Origin: Papio anubis
Lineage: Eukaryota > Chordata > Mammalia > Primates > Cercopithecidae
DNA: 64,000 bases
Assembly (NCBI RefSeq): GCF_008728515.1
Contig: NC_044986.1
Coordinates: 66,577,159-66,641,158, forward strand
Direction: 5' to 3'
Shown here: piece after piece, positions 54,611-64,000 of the stretch
Numbering within the stretch: position 1 is the first letter of the stretch
Layout: the number at the start of each line of letters is the position of its first letter
Translations under genes and position numbers: made by a program
Notes under the pieces: model-generated
The model's database searches: none
What the model saw: the letters and a program-made list of their open reading frames with translations, nothing else
Told to the model about the DNA's origin: nothing

Positions 54611-54880
54611 TATGTAATTCTTCCCCCGACTCTCTTCTTCCTCCCTTACATATTCTCAGCATTAGATAGACAGGGTTATTCCCAGCCTTGCCAGCATCAG
54701 CTTTTCCCCTTTTCTCTTTGAGTACCTCTAGCTCCCTTCTTTGCAGAGGCTTTTTAGGCTTTGGCTCTGGCATGGAGGAGCAGTTTTAGTGATAACCTTG
54801 CAGATCTTCTCCTTGGTTTGTCCTTCACCTTGGCTTTAACTCCCTTAGCATCCCCTTCAGCCTTTCTCTTGGGCTTGATG
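54600..54880 (-). pseudogene. HMGN2-type processed pseudogene, decayed
   Basis: The minus strand reads PKRKAEGDAKG, then KVKDKPRRRSARLS, then PEPKPKK and GKADAGKAGNNP with shifts between them: the nucleosome-binding domain (RRSARLS) and C-terminal part of HMGN2. The initiator ATG is lost ('catcaagcccaagag'), the frame is broken and the end of the coding region and the 3' UTR are not recognisable. No introns. HMGN4 is a less likely source. Confidence 0.8.
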
Positions 54881-55017
54881 CAGTGGAGGTGGAGAATAAG
54901 CACTGCCTGCAAGGATGCAGCCAATACCAGCTTTGGTTTGTCTAGGGGTTGCTATCACTTCTTCTTCATATTACTCTTTATTTTCCTATTTTTATCCTGC
55001 TTGATAAAAAATCTTTC

Positions 55018-55144
55018 TTATTTTTTAGAGGCAAGGTCTTGCTATGTTGCCCAGGCTGGACTCAAACTCCTGGGGCTCAAATGATCCTCTTGCCTGGGCC
55101 TCCCCAGATGTTGGGATTATAGGCATGAGCCACTGTGCACAGCT
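55018..55144 (-). mobile_element. Alu half element
   Basis: 'agaggcaaggtcttgctatg' to 'ccactgtgcacagc'. Confidence 0.85.
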
Positions 55145-55149
55145 GACTC

Positions 55150-55474
55150 TGGTTTTTGTTTTTGTTTTTTTGTTGTTGTTGTTGTTTTGTTTTGTTTTTT
55201 TCTCACTCTGCCCCTCAGGCTGGAGTGCAATGGCATGATCGTAGCTCACTGCAGCCTCAAACTCCTGGGCAAGGGATCCTGCTGCTTCAGCCTTTCGAGT
55301 AGCTAGAAGTACAGACGTGTGCCAGCATGCCTAGCTGATTTTTTAAAAATGTTTTGTACAGATAAGTTCTCTCTATATTGCCCAGGCTGGTCTCAAGCTC
55401 CTGACCTCAAGTGATCCTCCTGCCTCGGCCTCCTAAAGTGCTGGAATTACAGTCATAATACACTGCTCCCAGCC
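55150..55474 (-). mobile_element. Alu, full length
   Basis: Long (TTG)n/(TTTTG)n tail, 'ctcactctgcccctcaggct', ends 'cactgctcccagcc'. Confidence 0.9.
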
Positions 55475-55850
55475 CTCTGCTCTGCTTTTTAATGTGTGTT
55501 AAATGCATTAGTTTGGTAAGTATAGACATTTTAAAATATTTAAATGTAGACATTTAAATCATTTAAAGTATTCCATGACTTTCATGACCCTCTTTTGGCA
55601 TATCTTCAATTTGACAAGTACTTGGCATCTTAAGAAATTCCATCCCTTCCTGATCTTGGAAAATCTCAGCCTGAGAAAGCCAGGATGCCGGCTGTGTCCT
55701 ACCTCCACAGTTCTCACATCAGGCTCAAAGACCAGAAAAGTGGTCTTTAATTTCCTCACTCCCCAGAAACAGCACTGCTTTCTGGAATTCTCACCTACCT
55801 CCACTAAAATGGGGCATCCAAATGGAACCTTAAGATGGTTCAGGCCATGG

Positions 55851-56141
55851 CCAAGTGCGGTGGCTCACGCCTGTAATCTCAGCATTTTGGGAGGCCGAGG
55901 CGGGCAGATCATCACAAGGTCAGGAGATAGAGACCATCCTGGCTAACACAGTGAAACCCCGTCTCCACTAAAAAAAAAAATTAGCCAGGCATGGTGGCAG
56001 GTGCCTGTAGTCCCGGCTACTCGGGAGGCTGAGGCAGGAGAATGGCATGAACCCGGGAGGCAGAGCTTGCAGTGAACCAAGATTGTGCCACTGCACTCCA
56101 GCCTGGGTGACAGAGCGAAGACTCCGTCTCAAAAAAAAAAG
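55851..56141 (+). mobile_element. AluY-like, full length
   Basis: 'ggccaagtgcggtggctcac' start; target duplication 'ggttcaggcca' on both sides. Confidence 0.95.
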
Positions 56142-56716
56142 GTTCAGGCCAAAGGTCTCACTGACAGTAACTCGGAAAGAAAGGGACTTGCCCAAAGCCA
56201 CACAGCAAGACATTCTAGAGCCAGGTCTCCAATCCAGGTCACTTCATCCAATCCCCAGCTCCCTCCCTTGCCCAGGCCACTCCTCCTGTTCTCTTACTTC
56301 ACTTAGGTCTGACCTATTTCCACCACCTCTGGAAAGCCCCCCTTGCCTCTGGCCACAGAGCAGCAAGCAGGGGAGGTGCTCCTTTGCTGGTTCTCCTTGG
56401 ATTATCCTTGGGTACAGATCATGGTACCACCTCACAGAGTTCAAGTGTTACGTGAGCTTATGTTTGTGAAGTGTTTAATGTAGTGCCTGACACACACAGG
56501 AACTCAGTAGCCTCTCTTCGTTTTATGTCGGGAGGGCCTTCCTTCTTATACAATTCATGGGTCTCTTCTCCCTCACAGACAACAGCAGCAATTGGAATTT
56601 AGTTCGCAGAAGGGACTTCCTAGGAATATTTCCTTCTTTAATTGGTTAAGACCAAGCTGGCCTCTGGGGTTCCAGGGAGGGTGACTAACTCATCCCACTT
56701 TTCCCAGGACCAACTG

Positions 56717-57016
56717 TTTTTTTGTTTGCATCTTCGTTTTTGAGACAGTCTTGCTCTGTTGCTCAGGCTGGAGTGCAGTGGTGCGATCATGGTTCACTGT
56801 AGCCTCGACATCCTAGGTACCAGCAATCCTCCTGCCTCAGCCTCCTGAGTAGCTGGGACCACAAGGACACACCACCACGACTGGCTAACTGTTTAATTTT
56901 TTCTACAGATGGGGTCTCACTATGTTGCCCAAACGGGAGGCCAGAGCTCAAGTGATCCTCCTGCCTCAGCCTCCCAAAGTGCTGGGATTACAGATGTGAG
57001 CCACCAAACCTGGCCT
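56717..57016 (-). mobile_element. Alu, full length
   Basis: 'ttttgagacagtcttgctct' to 'gccaccaaacctggcc'. Confidence 0.93.
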
Positions 57017-57131
57017 TGAGTTGTTTTAAAAACTAAAAACCCTGCATCATGGGAAGCACTCAGCCCTTACTCCTGGGTAAACTGGACTGCAGAAATTCGC
57101 CTGACTAAGCACATCAGGTGACTCTAGCTAG

Positions 57132-57430
57132 TCTTTTTTTTTGAGGCGGAGTCTCGCTTCGCTTCTGTGGCTGGAGTGCAGTGGCTCTGATCCCCAGCTC
57201 TCACTGCAAGTCCATTTCTCCAGGTTTATTACGCCGCATTCTCCTGCTCTCAGTTTTCCGAAAGGCTGGGACTACAGGCGCCTGCTTACCTCGGGCTTAG
57301 CTTAGATTTCGCATTTCTTTAGCAGAGACCCGGCTCCACCGCACAAGCCACTGTGACGGTCTCGATCTCCCGGACCGATCCCACCTCGGCCCCGGCCCAA
57401 AATGTTGATTATAGGCTTAAGCTAATTACT
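57132..57430 (-). mobile_element. Alu with abnormal sequence
   Basis: The minus-strand Alu pattern is clear at 'gaggcggagtctcgct' and 'gggactacaggcgcctgc', but bases are inserted or lost every few positions elsewhere. This looks like poor consensus, not age (see findings). Confidence 0.75.
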
Positions 57431-57436
57431 GGGGTT

Positions 57437-58072
57437 TTTTTTTTTTTTTTTTTTTGAGATGCAGGAGTCTTGTTTGTCATCTAGACTGGAGTGCAGTGGT
57501 GCAACTTCAGCTCACTGCAACCTCCACCTCCCAAGTTCAAGTGATTCTCCCACCTCAGCTTTCCTCGGGAAAGAAGGCTGGACTACAGGCTTCACCACCA
57601 TGCCCAGCTTAATTTTGTATTTTGTTTTGTTTGTTTTTTGTTTTGAGTTTTGTTTTGTTTTGTTTTTGAGGCGGAGTCTTCGCCTGTCTCCCAGGCTGGA
57701 GTGCAGTACGGATCTCAGCTCACTGCAAGCTCCGGGCCTCCCGGTTTACCATTCTCCTGCCTCGCCTCCCAGTAGCTGGGACTACAGGCCTCGCCACCGC
57801 CTGCTAGTTTTTGTATTTTTAGCAGAGACGGGGTTTCACTGTGTTAGCTAGGATGGTCTCATTCTGACTCGTGATCCACCCGCCTCCCCGGCCTCCCAAA
57901 GTGCTGGGATTACAGGCTTGAGCCACCGCGCCCGGCTAATTTTTGTATTTTTAGTAGAGATGGGGTGTCACTATGTTGGCCAGGACGCTCTCTATCTCTT
58001 GACCTTGTGATCCGCCCACCTCGGCCTCCCAAAGTGCTTGGAGTACAGGCGTGGGCAACTGCACCCGGCCTA
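57437..58072 (-). mobile_element. Alu split by a younger Alu
   Basis: 57,437-57,625 and 57,937-58,072 are two parts of one minus-strand Alu, broken at 'taattttgtatttt', which is repeated at 57,937 as the target duplication. Confidence 0.85.
57637..57936 (-). mobile_element. AluY nested in an Alu
   Basis: (TTTTG)n tail, 'gaggcggagtcttcgcctgt', ends 'gcttgagccaccgcgcccgg'. It has Old World monkey-type features but also many small deletions. Confidence 0.85.
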
Positions 58073-58078
58073 GCTAGT

Positions 58079-58377
58079 CTTTTTTTTTTTTTTTAATTCA
58101 GTCTTACTCTGTAACCAGACTGGAGTGCAGTGGCCCAATATCAGCTCACTGCAACCTCTGCCTCCTGGGTTCAAGTGATTCTCCTGCTCAGCCTCCCAAG
58201 TAGCTGGGACTACAGGCGCATGCCACCATGCCCAGCTAATTTTTTTGTAATTTTTTTAGTAGAGACGGGGTTTCACCATGTTGGCCAGGATGGTGTCGAT
58301 CTGTTGACCTTGTGATCTGCCTACCTTGGGCTCCCAAAATGCTGAGATTACAGGCATGAGCCACTGCTCCTGCCCCC
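58079..58377 (-). mobile_element. Alu, full length
   Basis: Flanked by 'tagctagtctttt' on both sides; the same word also precedes 57,132. Confidence 0.93.
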
Positions 58378-58922
58378 AGCTAGTCTTTTTAAAGCAGGAT
58401 AGAGATGATAAAGGCTAACCTATGCTACATCTGCCTGGTGTCCAGGAGAAAAAGAACACGTAATAGTAATGGAATTCCACTGTACAGGCAGAGCTGGGGG
58501 AGATGACTATGATCTCTTTTGGTGCTAGGGTTATGGATGATTCATATTTGTGCCATGATGCAAACATATATTAAAAGTCTAGTCATCGGACACTTAAAAC
58601 TGGTTAAGATGGTTAAAAAAATCTAGTCATCAGAAACATTACAGGTGAAAAGTACAGTTGATGCAAAGATGCATCTGTTCACATTACAGGGTGAACCTAA
58701 TATCTACGACATACAACATTGATAATAATGACACTAAGTTAATCATAATTCCTAATTAAAAAGCATTAGTTGAGGTCTCCAGCCAATTCAAAAAGCACTG
58801 AGGATGCAACAATAATAAAACTATCTTTCCTCAAACTGCAGAAATTCCAACTACCTCCATGCAAAAAAGGAAAAGAGAAAAAAAACCTGAATGAGGAAGC
58901 TTTATAAGATTGCCAATTATCA

Positions 58923-59222
58923 GGCCGGGCGCAGTGGCTCACACCTGTAATCCCAGCACTTTAGGAGGCCGAGGCGGGTGGATCACGAGGTCAGGAGATT
59001 AAGACCATCCTGGCTAACATGGTGAAACCCCGTCTCTACTAAAAATACAAAAAATTAGCCAGGCATGGTGGCGGGTGCCTGTAGTCCCAGCTACTCGGGA
59101 GGCTGAGGCAAGAGAATGGCATGAACCCAGGAGGTGGAGCTTGCAGTGAGCCGAGATCATGCCACTGCAATCCAGCCTGGATGACAGAGCCAGACTCCAT
59201 CTTAAAAAAAAAAAAAAAAAAA
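58923..59222 (+). mobile_element. AluY, full length
   Basis: Target duplication 'attgccaattatca' on both sides; 22-base A-tail. Confidence 0.95.
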
Positions 59223-59416
59223 ATTGCCAATTATCATGTAACAGCTAGCTAGATTTAGTGGAATACTGAATTTGAGTTCTCCACAAACTTCAGTAATGTG
59301 CATGTTTTCCTTTGTGAATACTGAATTATGATGATATATTGGTATATAGCTATTTGCAAGAAAGAAATGGAGAGGCTATTTGCTTCTAGGAAGGAGTGAA
59401 AGAATTTGCAGTTTTA

Positions 59417-59541
59417 GGCCAGACACGGGGGCTCACACCTGTAATTCCAGCATTTCAGGAGGCTGAAGTGAGAGGATCATTTGAAGCCAGGATTTCGAGA
59501 CCAGCCTGGGCAACATAGTGAGACCCCCACCTGTACAAAAA
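59417..59541 (+). mobile_element. Alu left monomer (FLAM-like)
   Basis: 'ggccagacacgggggctcac' to 'acctgtacaaaaaaag'. Confidence 0.85.
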
Positions 59542-59559
59542 AAGTTGTGCACTTTTAGA

Positions 59560-59700
59560 TTAATTAATTCATTCAATATTTATGAAACACATATTACATG
59601 TGAGGACCTATTCTAGGCACTGGGAATAGGTAATGGGGAACAAAAGAGATGGGGTCCCTAAACTCATAGAGCTTACAGTCTAGCAGCACTTGGAGATCAT
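59560..59700 (+). repeat. L2-like fragment
   Basis: 'ttcaatatttatgaaacaca', 'ctattctaggcactgggaat' and 'tcatagagcttacagtctag' follow the L2 pattern. Confidence 0.55.
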
Positions 59701-59753
59701 CTCCTGGTTTTTAATTTATTTTTAATTTTTTTATGTATATATCATGCATTTAT

Positions 59754-60030
59754 TTTGTGACAGGGTCTCCCTCTGTCACCCAGGCTGGTGCAGTGGCACA
59801 AACACAGCTCATTGCCTTGATATCCCAGGCTCAAGTGATCCTCTCACCTCAGTCTCACAAGTGGCTGAGACCACAGGCACATGCCATCACGCCCTGGCTA
59901 AATGTTTTTTTAAGAGATAGGGTCTTGCTATGTTGCCCAGGCTAGTCTCAAACTCCTAGGCTCAAGGGATCCTCCTGCCTTGGCCTCCCATAGAGTTGAA
60001 ATTATAGGTAAAGCCATCTCACCTAGCTGG
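59754..60030 (-). mobile_element. Alu, full length
   Basis: 'gacagggtctccctctgtca' to 'agccatctcacctagctgg'. Old. Confidence 0.88.
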
Positions 60031-60112
60031 CTCCCTTGTTTTAATGGCCCAGCTGGAAGACTTTCTTACCCCTCAGAGCGTTTTGGACCCTGCTTTAAGA
60101 ATCACCACACTG

Positions 60113-60420
60113 GGCCAGGTGCAGTGGCTCATATCTGTAATCCCAGCACTTTGGGAGGTTGAGGTAGGCAGTTCACTTGAGTTCAGAAGTTCAAGACTAG
60201 CCTGGATGACATGACAAAACCCAATCTTTACAAAAAACACAAAAATTAGCTGGGTGTGGTCGTGCGCACCTTGTAAGTACCAGCTACTCAGGAGGCTGAG
60301 GTAGGAGGATGGCTTGAGCCCGGGAGACAGAGGTTGCAATGAGCTGGGATCACTCCACTGCACTCCGGCCTGGTGACAGAGCCAGACCCCGTCTCCAAAT
60401 AAATAAATAAATAAATAAAT
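60113..60420 (+). mobile_element. Alu, full length, (AAAT)n tail
   Basis: 'gggccaggtgcagtggctca' start; tail of six AAAT units. Confidence 0.93.
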
Positions 60421-61179
60421 ACACTGCTTTGTACTCTCCTTTACTGCTCCTGTGGTGCCACCTAATAAATAGCTGAGAAGATGAAGGTGTCCAAATGGCG
60501 TGTCATACCATGGCTACTGCAGTATTTATAGAGCAGTCATACACTCAACAAATACACTTGAATGTTTTCTAATGAGAAGAGTTGAAGGGTAAAAAATGGA
60601 TATGTTATCAAACAGCATTCTACATAACTAACATTCCTTAAAGTGCTTCTGTACCCATTACAGAAATAAAACCATATTCTTTTCTGACTTTAAAAACTCT
60701 TGGTGCCTCTTCAGGGCCTCTTTAAAGTCCGGGATTTCCTTAGCAGGGGAGCATGGAGCCTTTCTTAAGCATGAGGCTCCTGCTTCCTTCCTTGCGTGCC
60801 GTTCTTCTGTTCTCCAACTCGTACCCATTGTCCCAGCTTTCTAGAATACATTAGGGTTCTGGAACGTATCTCATGGAGTGGATTAAGCATTTGTGTTCAA
60901 AAGTACATCTGTATTATCTTTACACCAGTTTAAAAGAATTAGGCACACTGACAAAGTAATAACGAGATTTCAACACGTATATAAAGTATAAACTTATGCC
61001 TCTCTAAAAAACACACATAAAATCACACATTTACATATATTCAAATATGTGTATAAAGACATAGAGAAAAATCTAGAAAGATTCTTATCAAACTGATAAC
61101 AGTGTTTATAAGAAGGGAGTGAGATTAACAGCAATCAAGATCGAATTTTTTTATCTGTATTTTTGAAATTTTTAAAAAT

Positions 61180-61313
61180 TTATTTTAATCTTTTGTAGAG
61201 GTGAGTTCTTACTATATTGCACAGGATGGTCTTGAACTCCTGGGCTCAGAGGATCCCCCACCTCGGCCTCCAAAACTGCTGGGATTACAAGCATGAGCCA
61301 CTGTACCTGGCTG
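61180..61313 (-). mobile_element. Alu half element
   Basis: 'ttgtagaggtgagttcttac' to 'gagccactgtacctggct'. Confidence 0.82.
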
Positions 61314-61358
61314 AAATTTTTTAACATACTAGTATTTGTGTAATTTAAAAAATAAATA

Positions 61359-61656
61359 GACCGGGCACAGTGGCTCACACCTGTAATCCCAGCACTTTGG
61401 GAGACTGAGGCAGGTGGATCATGGGGTCAAAAGATAGAGACCATCCTGGCCAACATGGTGAAACCCCATCTCTACTAAAAACACAAAAATTAGCTGGGCA
61501 TGGTGGCACACGCCTGTAGTCCCAGCTACTTGGGAGACTGAGGCAGAAGAATCGCTTGAACCCAGGAGGTGGAGATTGCAGTGAGCCGAGATTGCGCCAC
61601 TGCACTGCAGCCTGGTGACAGAGCAAGACTCTTTCTAAATAAATAAATAAATAAAA
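61359..61656 (+). mobile_element. Alu, full length
   Basis: 'gaccgggcacagtggctcac' start; (AAAT)n tail. Confidence 0.94.
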
Positions 61657-62578
61657 CAATGGTGAATACATGACACGATGCATTTGTCAAAAGCCATAGT
61701 CCATTTTAAAAAAATCATTTAGAGATCAGGGGATCTTAGAAAAGATGCAGAATCAGAGAGAAAAAAAAACTATATTATAAATGTGTGAATAACCTTACTG
61801 AAGCAGGTAGGTAGAAAAGGTGCTGAACTAAGTCACTTTGGAAATGACTGGAGTCTGTAAGACTAAAGGTAAAAGGAATACACATAAACACTGTACTCTA
61901 GTTGATCAAGTTGTTTCCCACAGGGTTTGTAAAGGCCAACTATGTGGAAACCACTATGTATACTGGAATTTACCAATTAAGCAAATGGATGGTGGATGAT
62001 GGGAGCAGGTATCTCACTGTCAGAGTGTAAGGTTATAGATAAGCAAGGAGAGAAGAGGCTAGAATGATCCATATAGTAATGGATTAGAGTTGGAGATATC
62101 AGTATGAACTCATGCTTAGTGTGATATAGACAGAAATGTATTTATAGATATGCTTATACATATGTCAATATACACATATATATTTCCTTGCTATGTCAGC
62201 TGAGAAGGCCTAGAAGCAACAACAACTCAGTAGCAGTGAGCACCCTAGTACCCAGATCTTGGTTTCTAATACCATTCTCCAGTGAAAGGAACCAGGGCTC
62301 CTTGGGAAGATGACTGATTCTAGGGCTGGGGCAGGCAATACACAAGATGAGCCTGGAACACCTTGTGCCAAAAAGTATGGAAGTATCCCCATATCCAAAA
62401 AACACCCAGAATGAGGGGATCAACGAGACAAGCAACTGAAAGAGCTCCCAGTGGCCAAAGCTGGCATAATTTAAGCAACAAAATAAATTTTAAAATAGCT
62501 TTGGATTAGAACCTAAAGTATAAGATAGATATGCATGAGTCCATATGGACATAAATAAATAATTGACTAAATAGATAG

Positions 62579-62880
62579 TTGGGCATGGTGGCTCACATGT
62601 GTGATCCCAGCACTTTGGGAGGCCAAGGTAGGAGGATTGCTTGAGGCCAGGAGTTTGAGAAAGCCTGGGCAACATAGAAAGACCCCCACGACTACAAAAA
62701 ATTTAAAAAATTAGCCAGGCATGATGGTGTAAACCTGTAGTCCTAGCTAGTCCGGAGGCTGAGGTGAGAGGATTGCTTGAGCCCAAGAGGTCTAGGCTGC
62801 AGTTAGCTATAATTAAGGCACTGCACTCCAGCCTAGGTGACAAAGCAAGACCCTGTCTCAAAAACAAAAACAAAGAAACA
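62579..62880 (+). mobile_element. Alu, full length
   Basis: 'ttgggcatggtggctcacat' start; tail 'caaaaacaaaaacaaag'. Confidence 0.93.
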
Positions 62881-62887
62881 ATAAATA

Positions 62888-63190
62888 GGCCGGGCACGGT
62901 GGCTCAAGCCTGTAATCCCAGCACTTTGGGAGGCCGAGACGGGCGGATCACGAGGTCAGGAGATCGAGACCATCCTGGCTAACATGGTGAAACCCCGTCT
63001 CTACTAAAAAATACAAAAAACTAGCCGGACGACGTGGCGGGCGCCTGTAGTCCCAGCTACTCGGGAGGCTGAGGCAGGAGAATGGCGTAAACCCAGGAGG
63101 CGGAGCTTGCAGTGAGCCGAGATCGTGCCATTGCACTCCAGCCTGGGCGGCAGAGCGAGACTCCGTCTCAAAAAAAAAAAAAAAAAAAAC
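62888..63190 (+). mobile_element. Young AluY, full length
   Basis: Target duplication 'acaataaatag' on both sides. 'aaaactagccggacgacgtg' and 'ggcgtaaacccagga' are Old World monkey-type variants. Confidence 0.95.
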
Positions 63191-63627
63191 AATAAATAGA
63201 TAAATGGAGAAGAATAGACATATCTTCCATGGAGAAGAATTCCAAATAATTAAGGTAAATAGTCTACCCTCAAGGAGGTGGAGTGTAACTCCCGCTCATG
63301 TATGGACTACACACAGTGACTTCCTTCTAAAGAGAACAGTGTGGAAAGGGGATGAGGGGGAGAATATCATTACAGCAGAGAAACATGACAATCACTATCT
63401 CAGCCAGGTGATGAAGTTTAACACCTCCAGTGATATGTCATGTTGATAGTATGTGCCCTTCATATGAAATGATGAGAATGTCACCTTATCCCTATGATCG
63501 TCCTCCTCCCAACTCATATCCCCAGTCTAATCATGAGAAAAATATCAGACAAATCTCAACTGAGAGATGTTCTATGAAATACCTGAGCATACTCCTCAAA
63601 GACAGAGTCATCAAAAATGAGGAAAGT

Positions 63628-63925
63628 GGCCAGGTGCAGTGGTTTATGCCTGTAATCCCAGCACTTTGGGAGACCGAGGCGGGTGGATCACCTGAGGTCA
63701 GGATTTCGAGATCAGCCTGGCCAACATAGTGAAACACCCTCTCTACTAAATACAAAAAATTAGCCGGGCTTGGTGGCGCATGACTGTAATCCCAGCTACT
63801 TGGGAGGCTGAGGCAGGAGAATCGCTTGAACCCAGGAGTGGAGGTTGCAGTGAGCCGAGATTGTGCCATTGTATACTCCAGCCTGGGCAACAAGAGTGAA
63901 ACTCTGTCAAAAAAAAAAAAAAAGG
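63628..63925 (+). mobile_element. Alu, full length
   Basis: 'ggccaggtgcagtggtttat' start; flanks 'ggaaagt' on both sides. Confidence 0.93.
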
Positions 63926-64000
63926 AAAGTTTTTTTTTAAAAAAATTAAATTTTCACTTAAACATAAATTAATAAAACTACTTCAGTCTCACCTCTCTAC

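Larger units (their letters stand above)
61900..63627 (+). mobile_element. Old L1 3' end, split by two Alus
   Basis: Text such as 'cacagtgacttccttctaaa', 'gacaatcactatctcagcca', 'catgttgatagtatgtgccc', 'ccccagtctaatcatgagaa' and 'catactcctcaaagacagag' is the common 3' region of L1M-class elements; it continues from 61,900-62,575, through 63,190-63,627, around the Alus. Confidence 0.6.
50620..64000. other. Gene-free region upstream of SAR1A
   Basis: 13.4 kb with no intact coding exon that I recognise: about 20 Alus, L1 remnants, MIR/L2 and one HMGN2 pseudogene. 54,000-54,490, 58,390-58,920 and 60,430-61,180 show no clear element. Confidence 0.7.

Noticed and set aside
60430..64000. 3' end of PPA1, the next gene expected beyond SAR1A
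   Set aside because: No inorganic pyrophosphatase coding sequence was recognised; the gene is probably beyond the right edge.

Overview
The window is nuclear DNA from a primate. Alu elements are very dense on both strands, and all three protein-coding genes can be read almost residue for residue as known primate genes. Several of the youngest Alus (near 21,602, 44,151, 57,640 and 62,888) carry an AluY variant with 'gagatccggcc'-type and 'aactagccggg'-type changes, which I associate with Old World monkeys rather than apes. A macaque, baboon, vervet or relative is therefore most likely. The gene order AIFM2 - TYSND1 - SAR1A, all on the minus strand, matches human 10q22.1.

Layout from left to right: (1) 1-12,230 holds the 5' part of AIFM2 (FSP1). 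Four coding exons lie at 15-107, 609-728, 2886-3001 and 3387-3564, followed by an 8.5-kb first intron and a CpG-rich promoter with a probable non-coding exon near 12.1-12.2 kb. The 3' half of the gene is beyond the left edge. (2) 12.4-18.6 kb is intergenic: Alus, MIR, a MaLR LTR, an ERVL-type LTR and a 36-bp minisatellite. (3) 18.6-26.3 kb is the complete TYSND1 gene, with four coding exons, 566 codons, an intact catalytic triad and a C-terminal SKL peroxisome signal. Its promoter has three evenly oriented CCAAT boxes. (4) 26.6-29.9 kb is intergenic repeats. (5) 29.9-50.3 kb is the complete SAR1A gene: six coding exons for 198 residues, a 2.2-kb Alu-free 3' UTR, and an 8.4-kb first intron ending at a CpG promoter. 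That intron contains a three-layer nest: a Tigger1 DNA transposon split by a CALM2 retropseudogene, itself split by a young Alu. (6) 50.6-64 kb is gene-free. It holds old L1 pieces, many Alus, a decayed HMGN2 retropseudogene and a stretch near 57.1-57.9 kb that looks like poor consensus sequence.

The three genes are separate housekeeping-type units, not an operon: a membrane CoQ reductase that suppresses ferroptosis, a peroxisomal processing protease, and the small GTPase that starts COPII coats. I found no sign of a wholly new gene system. The most unusual structures are an Alu at 8.1-8.4 kb whose middle was replaced by two out-of-order copies of DNA lying 1.6 and 2.1 kb away (a template-switch signature), the Tigger1/CALM2/Alu nest, and candidate stress-response sites in the AIFM2 and SAR1A promoters.
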